DNA of 41,510 nt from contig JAJOHG010000229.1 of assembly GCA_021029095.1 (NCBI GenBank), positions 1 to 41,510 of the forward strand, written 5' to 3'. The translations under genes were made by a program, and so were the position numbers. Below, piece after piece: positions 18,107-28,072 of this stretch (the first letter of the stretch is position 1; every line of letters begins with the position of its first letter). The notes beneath the pieces are model-generated. The model had not been told where the DNA came from and did not search any database. It saw nothing but the letters and a program-made list of their open reading frames with translations. This DNA is from Phellopilus nigrolimitatus (lineage: Eukaryota; Basidiomycota; Agaricomycetes; Hymenochaetales; Hymenochaetaceae).

Positions 18107-20508
18107 ATGGCCGCTCCTATCCTTTTCTCCACACACTCATCGAATCCGCTCGAGATTCCCACGTCTGACCCTCAGAACCTACGGTATCGACATCACGTCG
18201 AACGCATGCGCGAGCGCCGCGGTGCCCAAGCTCTTTCCTCGGACGACCCTATCGCAGGATACAATGTCGAGGAGGTGGCTGACTATCAGCACCACATCAA
18301 GCAGCTATTCCCGGAGATGACACCGGTCGCTCCGCGCAAAGGTCCACTGCAGGCTCAGGGCCTACAAAAGGCACAGCAGGAGCCACTTGTGTTCAGCGAC
18401 AGTGACGACGAGCTTGAGATCGTGCCAAACGACCACGAAGAAATCATGCAGATCAGACCTGTTGTTCCCGACCGCGTTCCCGACCGCGTGCTCGACCCGG
18501 AGGACGTGGTGGCTGAACCCGAACCCGGGCCTGAGGCTGAGCTTGAACCCGAGCCCGAGCCCGAGCCCGAGCCTGAGCATGATCCTGAGCATGATCCTGA
18601 ACCTGACGTCGAGCTGGAAGAGGACGAGGGAGAATATGAGGATGAAGAGACGGATGAGGAGATGAGTATCATGCTGAAGCAGCCTGAGGAGCGCGAAGAG
18701 ATCGAGGAGGAGATCGCTGACCTCGAGGATGCTGTCCCTCAGCTGGCAGAGGATTACAAGGTCGTCGACCGCCTTGGAACGGGCACCTTTTCGTCCGTCT
18801 ACAAGGCAGTCGATCTTGGCTATGAAACGAAGTGGAATAATGAAGCATGGCACGGTCACCACCCCTCCCAGTCCTCAGCGCACTATCAGTCCGCTCCCGC
18901 GCCGCCCGGCACAAAGGTGTTCGTCGCAATCAAGCGCATTTACGTGACGAGCAACCCGGAGCGCATCCGCAACGAAATCGCTATCATGGAAGACTGCAGG
19001 GGCTGTCGCCACGTCTCGCAGCTCATCACCGCGTTCCGCCACCGTGACCAGGTCGTCGCCATCATGCCTTATCACCGCAATGACGACTTTCGCGACTTCT
19101 ATAGAGTGCTGCCGATGGACGGCATCAAGGCTTACTTCCGCTGCTTGCTACGCGCGTTGAGGGACATCCACTCGCGCGGTGTTATTCATCGCGACGTCAA
19201 GCCGGCTAACTTTCTGTTCGACGCGCGCACATACATTGGAACGCTGTGTGACTTCGGTTTGGCTTGTGTAAGTGTGCAATATTGATTCTGTTTATTGCCA
19301 ATCCCGCGGATATTAACAAGTGTGAAAGCGTGTGGACTTTGATGCAAAACCTGGACACTGCCTGCATACACCGGCGACGCGTGAACATATTCATGGACAA
19401 AAGAAATCAAGCAAGCTCATCGACACTGACCTGGTCAAATCGATGCAACGCGAAGCTAGACAGAAAAGCAACTCATCCTCTGATCGAGTGGGATATCCGG
19501 ACAAGGATATGAGGCGAGTGTCATAGATCATCAGTGTCCGGACAGTCAATAAACTAGTCACAGACCACATTCGAAGGCCAACAGAGCAGGGACACGAGGA
19601 TTTCGAGCTCCCGAAGTTTTGCTAAAGTGCAGTGAGCAGACAGGGGGTGAGCGATGCTATTTGCATATTTTACTTCTCAAGTTACTTATACTAGATCTTT
19701 CAGCGGTCGATATTTGGTCTGTGGGAATGATTCTTCTCTTTTTCTTGATCGGAAAGTTTCCTCTATTTCAATCAAACGACGACATCGAGGCTCTTTTAGA
19801 AATTGCTGCTATCATCGGCAGGAGGCGAATGGAATGTGCCGCGACTTTGCACAGTAAGTACATTTTCAACCGGTAATCCGACTTCATCTAACTTGCTTGA
19901 AATTCACAGGTCGAACTTTTGCTACTAATGTACCTTCCGTCACCCGCGACGGCATGACATGGCGGGATTTCGTCGAAAAGAATAACCCAGACCTTCTCCA
20001 TCTCCCCTCACCTCCGGCTTCGCCATCATCGCTATCTGGGTCCTCGTCCGGATCTTCCCACTCGAAGCCCGCCTCGATTTCGGACGCGTACCGCCACGAG
20101 CTCGAGCTCGCCTTTGACCTGCTCGAAAAGCTGCTTTTGCCTGAGTCTATCAGTCGCATCACCGCGCGCGACGCGCTGTACCACCCGTTCCTCGCAGAGA
20201 CTCGGAACACGGAGTCCCCAAACGGCACCGGGGTTTCTGGCACTGACACCGACATGGGCGACGACGCGTTTTTTCCGCACCCGATCGGTGGCGGGCGTTG
20301 CGGGATGTACCATTTTATGGACGCGGTGACAGAGGAGCACCATGTGCAGATCCCTCGCCGGCGGGGCATGGTGGTGCGTCCGCTACAGCCGGGTCAGGGA
20401 ATTCCGATTGGGAACCGGCCTTGCGAGTTTCATAAACATCTGGCGCAGTTCAAGGATGCTGCTGAGGGTCGTAAAGGGGAAAATAAGCCTACTGCAAAGG
20501 CGCAATGA
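18107..20508 (+). CDS. CDC7: Cdc7-type kinase (DDK catalytic subunit)
   Basis: There are five exons (18107-19267, 19329-19513, 19564-19646, 19704-19853, 19910-20508) and 725 residues. With a Dbf4 partner this kinase fires replication origins by phosphorylating MCM proteins. A long acidic N-terminal region (Glu-Pro repeats at about residues 145-165) precedes the kinase domain, which starts near residue 216. It has the Gly loop RLGTGTFSSVYK (Gly224), VAIKRI (Lys276), HRDVKPANFLF (Asp363), DFGLAC (Asp382), GTRGFRAPEVLLKC and AVDIWSVGMILL. Cdc7-type inserts separate the kinase motifs: one between DFG and APE (exon 2) and a long one in the last exon. Intron 2 (19514-19563) has a GC donor (AG|GCGAGT) and its removal yields RPHSKANRAGTRGF, as expected for the family. 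Confidence 0.9.
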
Positions 20509-20974
20509 TGGACCTCGTTTACTGAAATGGCGTGCGCTGTGTTTTCTTGAAGCCTTTTACTTATTCACTTATATCGGGAGACCGTATTATACTGTACCGC
20601 ACTGTTTCACTACCGATACACCATGGATACTTCTGAGACCATCATCCTCACATTCTCAAACTGATACACACTAGCAATATACACAGTCTGATGATGAAAA
20701 TTGAAGATGAGAAATCTTCAAATAGTCAGTCGATAAATTGCAGCTACGCTATATTTAATGCGGTAAATAGAACATGACATGAAATTGTTTCACTCGAACT
20801 GCACGCAGCCCAGACATGACTTTCAGAACAATGAAGGCCACTTGTAATGACTCTAGGAAGTGGGGCTGCACTATATATAGCTGGACAACCTGACTCGGCC
20901 CCGGTCAGACCATGGCAAAGGATAAAATACCAAAAATGAGGCATGGGACAGTCAATCGCTAACATGAAAAACAA
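20509..20974. other. Intergenic, 3' of the kinase gene
   Basis: No gene was seen. The sequence is AT-rich with short frames only. Confidence 0.4.
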
Positions 20975-21065
20975 TGACACAGACAGGACTCGAACCTGCA
21001 GTCTTCTGGTTATGGTATAGCAAGGCAGTCGAAGCCAGACGCGTTAACCATTACGCCACAGTGCC
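20975..21065 (-). tRNA. tRNA-Arg(UCG), intron-containing
   Basis: The gene is 91 bases, of which 18 form an intron (73 bases when mature). The acceptor stem is GGCACTG against CTGTGTC, with one G-T wobble and one T-T mismatch, and the discriminator is A. The D-arm has GCG-TAATGGTTAA-CGC. The anticodon stem is TCTGG/CCAGA with loop C-T-TCG-A-A. The intron sits at the canonical place after position 37. The variable loop is AGACT. The T-arm is GCAGG-TTCGAGT-CCTGT. The anticodon TCG reads CGA (Arg). The canonical intron position, and a mature length that comes out exactly, support the call. Confidence 0.85.
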
Positions 21066-21312
21066 GTAATGCTATAAGCAATCATATCACCCATATTGTT
21101 TTAGCGCACAGTTGTTCTTCAAGAAAGTAAAAATACTTGGCACCTTCTCATGCACTTTGATCACTGAACAGATATGTTGGAGAACATATAGACCACCGCA
21201 TTGTGCGTTTAGAAATTGGGTAATGATGACTGAAGCTTGAAGAGGCCGTGTAAGGTCCGGTGACCACATAATTCTGTATTCCGTCGTGGATAAACAGCTT
21301 TTTATTTAGTTA

Positions 21313-21720
21313 TCACAGAATGAAGTTAACGACTTTGTATATGTGCTCTCCGAGGTGTTCGTGCAGTTTCCACTCATTTTTCGGCTGCCTTTCTTGGTCA
21401 GTGAGGATGAATCGGCAGAGTATATTTCGGCACGGTTGAACCCACCCGAAGCGTTCACGACGCAGTCGAGTTGGAAGGCCGACATTCAACGATAGAGTCC
21501 GCCAGATAGTTGGCCGTAGGAGGTATGTCATATCGGATGATAGAAGATACGACCGCCAGTGACAACTGCAAGCTATAGATCCAGTCCTGGAGGTCGAAAC
21601 TAAAAACCAAACCCGCCCTTTTGAAGCTGAGCGACACAGTGTCAATGATTGGAAGTTGCGGGACACGGCCGAAATTGCGCACCCCTGCGCTAGACAGCCA
21701 CGGAACGTTCTGCCGTCGAA
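21313..21720 (-). other. Possible unrecognised exon(s)
   Basis: Two overlapping minus-strand frames are open here. The one through 21455-21682 (containing LPIIDTVSLSFKRAGLVF and IIRYDIPPTANYLAD) reads more like real protein than a shadow, and a CAG acceptor-like site precedes it, but I found no start codon, partner exon or family. It could be a gene remnant. Confidence 0.2.
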
Positions 21721-21840
21721 GATTTCTGGCATAATGTAAGAGATGCCGGCTCTGAATCCGTCAAGCGACGAATTGAATAAAATATTAGGCCAGGAGAGCA
21801 GACGGGTAGTGCGGGACAACTACGCCACTCTTCGCGAATT

Positions 21841-23995
21841 TCATGCCTTCAGTGCGCTCACGCGTTCGCGCTTCGCGCTCTTAATTTTGTGAATTTCCTC
21901 GCGCTTCCCAAAGTCCGAGTCGTGTAGTTCCTGAGGCAAGAAGTCAGCGAATAGCGCGATGAGGATTGGGGGAAGATTACACGCACCATGTTCGCGAGGC
22001 GCTTCGCCGTAGCGACGGCGTTCAGTTTTTCGAGCACCTTCGCCTCTGAGAGGGTCATCTCGGTGAGCTTCGTCCCTGAGAGGAAGAGAGAGGGGAAACA
22101 GATCAATACAAGCCACCTCCGGAAAACAAAAAGAAGACTTACTAATGCGCTCTTCGATCCTCACTACACGCTCCTCGTCGCGCTCCGTCACGAAGCTCAC
22201 CGCAACACCCGCAAGCCCACGGCGTGCTGTACGGCCAACACGGTGCGTGTACTCCTCCGGGGCTTGCGGCATGTCCCAATTGATGACCATTGCGACCGCG
22301 TCGACATCGAGACCACGTGCGCCAACGTCTGTACACACGAGCACGGGTACGACGCGCGCGCGGAAGAGACCCAGTGCGCCGAGTCGTGCGCGCTGTGGGA
22401 GCCGCGAGTGTAGCGCTGCCGCGCGCACGCCGAGTGTTTGGAGCAAAGCGGAGAGGTACGCAGCAGTGCGAGCGCGCGCGGTGAAAATGATCGTGGGGGG
22501 CGGCTGTTCTGGCGCGTCGTCATCGTCGTCGACTGTAGGCTTGCGCGACTTGGACTTAGATTTGGAAGGCTTAGACTTCTTAGACGACTCAGGCGGGGCA
22601 ACGCGGAGGTGGGCGATAGATTCGGGCGGGTTGCAGAGGAGGTGGAACAGGTACGGTTCGCGGACGTGTGAAGGGACGAGGATGTAATGCTGCTCGAGAG
22701 TGTCGACGGTTTCGACACTGGATAATGCGAAATTAATACTTTTATTGTATCATGGGGGAGCACAACTCACGTTGAGGACATCCTGTGCACGAACGGCTGC
22801 TGCTTCCCCGGGCGCGGCGGCGCGGAGATGAGCGCCTCGATGGACTCCGTCATAGTTGCCGTGAACAAACAGGTCTGGCGCTCCTTTGGCAGCGCGCTGA
22901 AGAGATGAGCGAGTTCCGGGGCGAAGGTCGGCGTGAGCAGACGATCGGCCTCGTCGAGCACCTAAGCACGAAAAGAAAAGAGCTAGTCAAACAAGAGATA
23001 AAACACAGATTATAGACGGAAGCATACCAGAAACTTAACGCGCGACAGGTCCCATTCATCACGCGAGCTTTGGAGGTGGTCGACGATGCGACCGGGCGTC
23101 GCGATGACGACGTGCGGCCGGTTCTGGAGCTCGATGGCCTGCGCTAGCATGTCCATGCCGCCGACAATCACGGCCGTCTGGATGTTGAGCGCGGCACCGA
23201 GCACGGCGAACTGCTCGGATATTTGGAAGGCGAGTTCTCTGAAAACGAGAGATGTAAGGTAAACTATAGGAAAGGAGAAGATGTAAAACGTACCGTGTAG
23301 GAGTGAGTACGAGAGCGAAGATCCCGTAGGGGTCTATGGATAATTTTTGTAGTATGGGAAGGGCGAAAGCGACTGTCTTCCCTGAGCCTGTTTTCGCATT
23401 GCCCACGCAATCTCTCCCTATACCCGACCAAGATGAATTCGTAAGCTTTTCAGATGATAGTTCAATTTAAAGTCGGGCACTGACCTGCGAGCAAAGGCGG
23501 AATGCACGCCGCTTGAACCTCCGTCGGCGCGCGGATGGACATGCTCGCGAGAGAGGCGGCGAGCGCCTTGGACGCACCGAGCTCTACGAACGTCGACGAC
23601 TTTGGTATAGGAGCGGCGAAGGGTAGTTTGACATTACGCTCCGGGGCGCGCGTTCTTGACGGCAGAGACATGCGAGACGACGACTCCTCTTCGACAAAGA
23701 GGCGTCGGCGTGCAGTTGGTCTGTCCTTGTTTCTTTCGTCACCCGACTCGGAGTCTTCTCCATCCTCCGACGCTTTTTCGTCGTTTCCTGAGCCCTCCAA
23801 GTCACTTTCTTCCTGTCCTGCCTCGCCATTCACGTCGTCGTCGCCGTCGCCGTCAAACTCGGCATCCGAGTCCAAGCCCGCTTCCTCCTCTTCCTGAAGT
23901 CTACGCCGTTTTCGCCGAGGTTCCTCGACACGCTTGAGTAGATCTTCCGCGCTGAGCTCCTCGATATGCCGACTGTATTTTATTTTGGGGGCCAT
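21841..23995 (-). CDS. DBP8: ATP-dependent DEAD-box RNA helicase DBP8
   Basis: There are seven exons (23995-23485, 23417-23294, 23238-23028, 22961-22771, 22717-22143, 22075-21987, 21930-21841) and 596 residues. It is a nucleolar helicase for 18S rRNA/40S maturation (human DDX49). An acidic N-terminal extension of ~110 residues precedes a Q-motif region ([15 protein letters not shown]). Motif I is AKTGSGKT (Lys184), then [19 protein letters not shown], motif II DEAD (285-288), and FTATMT in place of the usual SAT. Next come [24 protein letters not shown] and [10 protein letters not shown]. The Dbp8-specific C-terminal end is [20 protein letters not shown] 41-residue acidic/Lys-rich insert lies before [14 protein letters not shown]. 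All introns are GT-AG, 53-67 bases. Longer than yeast Dbp8 (431). Confidence 0.9.
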
Positions 23996-24221
23996 TGGTG
24001 AAGTTCACTGTTCAAGTGAGAAATGCTGAAATCGGCAAATTTCCCATTCTTGGCCAAGATTTTGAAAAATTGCACTTGACACTGACGCCGACGACCACGC
24101 CCGCCCCGTACCTTCTGTGCCGCTCTGCTCGATCTACGACCAACAATTTTGGTTGTCTTGAAGATGTACACGATACATCCGCCATCTCTGCTTTCATAAA
24201 TTCATCGATTTGTTTTTGTGC
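23996..24221. promoter_or_regulatory. Shared divergent promoter (DBP8 / SUA5)
   Basis: The two start codons are 226 bases apart. There is no TATA box in either direction. Both products serve translation (40S assembly and tRNA t6A), so shared control is plausible. Confidence 0.4.
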
Positions 24222-25466
24222 ATGAACGCTCTTTGTCGCACTCTGACTCGAAACCTGCGCACGATGGCCTCGCCGACTCAACTGCTCGAATGCGATCCCG
24301 CATCCATCGCATTCCCAGATTCGCTCGACTCCCCAGCCTTGCCAGTCATCTCATCTCCTTCCACCCTTGACGCTCTCAAGCTCTCAGCGCATCACCTCGC
24401 GCTCGATGACGTTGTTGCATTCCCAACGGAGACCGTCTACGGGCTTGGCGCCAACGCCCTCTCCCCGCCTGCCGTTGCACGCATCTTCGCAGCTAAGGGC
24501 CGCCCGCAGGACAACCCGCTGATCGTGCACGTCTCCTCCCTCCCCATGCTGCGCCGCATCCTCCCAGATGCATACGCCTTCCCGCCGGCCTACTCCACCC
24601 TTATGGGCCTCTTTTGGCCCGGACCGCTCACGCTGCTCTTCCCCGCCGATGCGCGCGTTGTCCCACGAGGCGTCACTGCGGGGCACCCGAGCGTCGCTGT
24701 GCGCGTGCCGGCGCATCCCGTTGCGCGCGCTCTCATCGCTCTCGCCGACGCCCCGCTCGCCGCACCCAGCGCGAATGCGTCGGGCAAGCCGAGCCCAACG
24801 CGTGCCGTACATGTGCTGAATGATCTCGGCGCCGCTGGCCGCGTGCGCGTCATACTCGATGGCGGGCCATGTACGGTAGGCCTCGAGAGCACGGTCGTCG
24901 ATGGCCTCAGTACGGACGGCCATCTGCGCGTGCTGCGCCCTGGGGGTGTCACCGTCGAGGACCTGGAGCGCGCCATGCAGACGCTGCCGGAGGAGGGCCG
25001 GCCGAGGGTGTTAGTACACAGGCGGGACTACGAGGACTCGGTGGTGGAGAGTGCGCCGACGACGCCTGGGATGAAGTACCGGCATTATTCCCCGTCCGTG
25101 CCAGTGACGCTCCTCATGACAACCTCGAAAGCCCCACCGGGGGAAGCGTACGTTTCTTTCCCGGACACGTTGACGTCGCTTGCCTCGACGCACGCGCCAC
25201 GCAAGATCGGCTTGCTCGCGCCGTCGGATTCGCCACTGCTGCAGCATCTGTCAAAATCGACTGGTCCGCCAGTCGAGCATTTCGCACTCGGGGCTCGCGC
25301 AGACCCGGCGACAAGTGCGGCGCGTCTGTTCGACGGGCTGCTGACGCTGGAAAGTGGCGGCGCGGACGTCATCCTCGTCGAGGAGATTTCGGAAGACAAC
25401 GAGGGTTTGGCCTTTATGAACCGCGCCCGGAAGGCGGCTGGCGAAATCGTTTACGTGCGCGAATAG
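24222..25466 (+). CDS. SUA5: Threonylcarbamoyl-AMP synthase SUA5
   Basis: This is a single exon of 414 residues (yeast Sua5 has 426). It makes threonylcarbamoyl-adenylate from Thr, bicarbonate and ATP, the first step of t6A37 modification of ANN-decoding tRNAs. The YrdC domain has VVAFPTETVYGLG, KGRPQDNPLIVHV, WPGPLTLLF, VAVRVPAHPVA, APSANASGKPSPT and GLESTVVDG. The linker PGMKYRHYSP and the C-terminal Sua5 domain follow. The first ATG adds 14 residues (MNALCRTLTRNLRT), an Arg-rich stretch resembling a mitochondrial targeting signal. The next Met (24264, MASPTQLLE) would give a cytosolic form, so one gene may supply both compartments by leaky scanning. Confidence 0.92.
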   Translation: MNALCRTLTRNLRTMASPTQLLECDPASIAFPDSLDSPALPVISSPSTLDALKLSAHHLALDDVVAFPTETVYGLGANALSPPAVARIFAAKGRPQDNPLIVHVSSLPMLRRILPDAYAFPPAYSTLMGLFWPGPLTLLFPADARVVPRGVTAGHPSVAVRVPAHPVARALIALADAPLAAPSANASGKPSPTRAVHVLNDLGAAGRVRVILDGGPCTVGLESTVVDGLSTDGHLRVLRPGGVTVEDLERAMQTLPEEGRPRVLVHRRDYEDSVVESAPTTPGMKYRHYSPSVPVTLLMTTSKAPPGEAYVSFPDTLTSLASTHAPRKIGLLAPSDSPLLQHLSKSTGPPVEHFALGARADPATSAARLFDGLLTLESGGADVILVEEISEDNEGLAFMNRARKAAGEIVYVRE

Positions 25467-26151
25467 ATTTAGATTAGATTAAATTGTATAAGAAATAGGA
25501 AATTTTACCTTCAACGACTGCTAAAGCTCGCCATTTTACAGCATAGTATCTTTTCAGCGCGTCCGCTGCCAAGCCCCCGTGGTCTTCCGGACTTCTTCAG
25601 CAAAACTATGGACGTCGCGGCCTTTAAGCGAAAAAGATGCTCGACCGTTAGACTCTTTACTTTGTATTTTGAAGGCCTAAGGTAGCACATGAAAATATCG
25701 CGGCAATACAACGAGTGCTAAGATGCGGTTGATAATCATTTCGAGTCTTGCCTATTAGTATTATGACTTTCAATACTATCAAAACTGGTACAAATGGTGC
25801 TCAGATGATGGTTAGAGTTATACAGGTTGATCCTAGAGAGGTTTGTGGCTGTAGGGCGCGAATTCGGAGTCCGAATTTCTAAGGGCGCGCGCGACGCGTC
25901 CAAAGTTGTGGCAACACGTGACCCAAGATATGCATTCATTCCGCTCCTAGAAGAGCTTAAATATTTGTAAAATAAAAAAATAAAATAAAATAGAATGTTG
26001 TATGTGTGTGTGTCTAAAGAACGTAAGTGCGAAGCTTTGCATAGAATGAAGAGTGAGGAAAGTCCAATCTTATAAAATGGCCGATATACATACATGTACA
26101 TAAGGCCATATCAGAGCATTGTCTCACGCGACGCTTCTTGACGCATGCCAA
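25467..26151. other. Intergenic, AT-rich
   Basis: It holds an A/T-rich run with AAATA repeats (25967-25994), a TG run (about 26002-26011) and TACATACATGTACATA (26087-26102). No gene was recognised. Confidence 0.4.
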
Positions 26152-26733
26152 ATGGGAGCACCTGTACAAGGAATACCAGGAGTCCCGATGGGAGGCCTAG
26201 GGCCTCCACCTCTTTTTGAGGAAATGTTAGACTTGCTTCGAGTGAATAACGATATGCACAATTTCCCCTGGCCGTCTTTTTTCTGACAGTCTTCGTAGCA
26301 AGATCGACTTGCGCAGACAGCGTGCATCGAGCAACAGCGAGAGATAATGCGTTGCATGAGAGGCCTCAGTCAGTGGCTTGAACGCGATGCTCGCGATCGT
26401 CGAATTGAGTTACAAAGCATCGGTGCTCGAGTTGATGCTTTGAGAGAAGAATTATTAGGGCGGCTTGGTTCTCAACCGGCTGGTGCGCTACTTGAACATT
26501 AATATGTGTTGTCTCGAACCTGAATCGATGGATCAGGGATGCCTATGCACATGCCTATGCCCATTCCATCCGCCGAGCCAGGCCACCCCCAGGGTCCTTC
26601 AGGTATTTCTTTTTCCATCTTCGCCTCTCGCACTTGTTCATTAACGTCCACACGAACACGTTTAACAGGCACTATGTGGCACAGGAAGGGCAAAGGAAGG
26701 ATCGCTTTTCCGTGGGGGAAAAGGCTGTTTTAA
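26152..26733 (+). CDS. Hypothetical four-exon protein, coiled coil and Met-Pro repeat
   Basis: The proposed exons are 26152-26241, 26317-26482, 26537-26602 and 26669-26733, giving 128 residues. The four pieces join in frame through GT-AG introns of 75, 54 and 66 bases. A Gly/Pro-rich start (MGAPVQGIPGVPMGGLGPPP) is followed by FEEMLDLLR. A charged helical segment with heptad character (IEQQREIMRCMRGL...RIELQSIGARVDALREELL) is followed by a Met-Pro repeat (GMPMHMPMPIPS) and a basic end. I do not recognise the family. The first exon may be incomplete at its 5' side. If intron 2 were retained, a TAA in frame would end the protein after ALLEH. Confidence 0.4.
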
Positions 26734-27356
26734 TCCCTTTTATAAAGTCTTTCTTTCACTGCGTTGTGGACTTTTTTGTCAGGTTTCAACCCATTGTAAA
26801 TTTGTGGAAGTTTTGAGGTAAAGGGGATGATTCCTCTGTTGAGTAGGTGGAATTACCACGCAACGAGCTCATAAGGAGGGCTAAATTTGTATTTATCATT
26901 CCGCCGCACCTACATGTACACTCAGTCTGGAGTTGTTCTATCGCTTGAGCCAGGGTTTATTCAGCACGGAGTGCTACGGATCAATGTCGTTTCCAGGACC
27001 CAATTTTCCTCAATATTATACATTCAGGCATCTCAAGATCAATGGCACGAAACTTTAGCCTTGAGGAATGGAAGTGACATGATGGCTGCAGCTGAAGGCA
27101 GCAGGTTCCGAGTGGACCGGAAAATTCTTGAAAATAAATGTGAGATCTAACAGGATGCCTGTTAAGCCCTAGAGTCAAGTTTTGACGAACACAGGAGCGG
27201 GCGATTTCCATCTTCCTTACTTCGTGCGCAAGCGCCTAGTACAACAGTGGGATTAGCTTATCCCGTACACATGAAACTTAGATCCCCGCCATTACGGAGC
27301 TTCAAGCTCTGGTCCAGTAGTATTTGCATGATCGGATTTTAGGTATCTTGGGAGCA
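26734..27356. other. Intergenic
   Basis: Short frames only. One (starting near 26985, MSFPGPNFPQYYTFRH) reads like protein but stops after 24 codons and is preceded by no supported exon. It may be part of a decayed gene. Confidence 0.3.
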
Positions 27357-27809
27357 TCACTGGCTCAACTGATACCGAGTTAGGGAATTCGATGATAATG
27401 CGGCGGTAACTTGCGCATCCTGGGGCCGTCTCTCAGCGCCCGACGGGAGACGGTAAAAAGATCGCCGTTCCGTGACTCCAAGTGCTCCATGTGCAATCGG
27501 GAGTGCTTGTAACAGAGCGCTAAATTGCGCTACCGGCGGAGTTGTGTCATTTGTTTCGCTGAGATCAAAATATCGGGATTGAGCGGTGATAATTGAGGAC
27601 CCGAAGCCAGTAGAAGAAGAAGCCGGAATACACAGCTTCCTGGAGTCTAACTCGACTCTTGCCTGCTGCGAAGCCACATGTGCGCAGAATTCAATCCTGT
27701 ACAAAGCGGTGAGATACTCTTCGCCGTCAAATTGCCTGGATCCGCAATTCTCGAGAAGCTCAGAAGGACTTATTCAAGTATCCGTACCGGCGGGAGGATC
27801 ACGAAGCAT
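27357..27809 (-). pseudogene. Open frame interrupted by one in-frame TGA
   Basis: Starting from the ATG at 27809 the minus-strand frame reads MLRDPPAGTDT, a TGA (27776-27774), and then 138 codons without a stop to the TGA ending at 27357. The distal part has ordinary composition (for example RIEFCAHVASQQARVELDSR). No family was recognised. It could be a decayed gene, an exon whose partners I cannot see, or chance. Confidence 0.2.
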
Positions 27810-28072
27810 AAGCCCTGGATAGGCGTGCGCTCTGCACATATAAAGTCGCCGGCGTAGGCTCCTGTTTGCACACAAAAACTCTAATATAGGAGAAGTGGAT
27901 GGTATCAAATTCAGTCAGACTGCATACAGTTCTTACAAAAACACTTAATAGATTTTAGCAGGCCATGTGTAAGTCAACTCGAACAGTAGTCAGGGAGATC
28001 AGTGCTGCGAAACCGAAGTGATTTTACGCCTCGCTCATAGTCGGAAACTCAGTGAAGCGATACCGAAGACCG

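Noticed and set aside
18490..18612. Hexanucleotide repeat as a separate repeat element
   Set aside because: It is in frame and encodes Glu-Pro repeats of the acidic Cdc7 N-terminal region, so it is part of the gene.
21313..21819. 168-codon minus-strand frame as a gene
   Set aside because: It begins without an ATG, is Arg/Cys/Ser-rich and has no motif; a different frame inside it looks more protein-like, so only a low-confidence note was kept.
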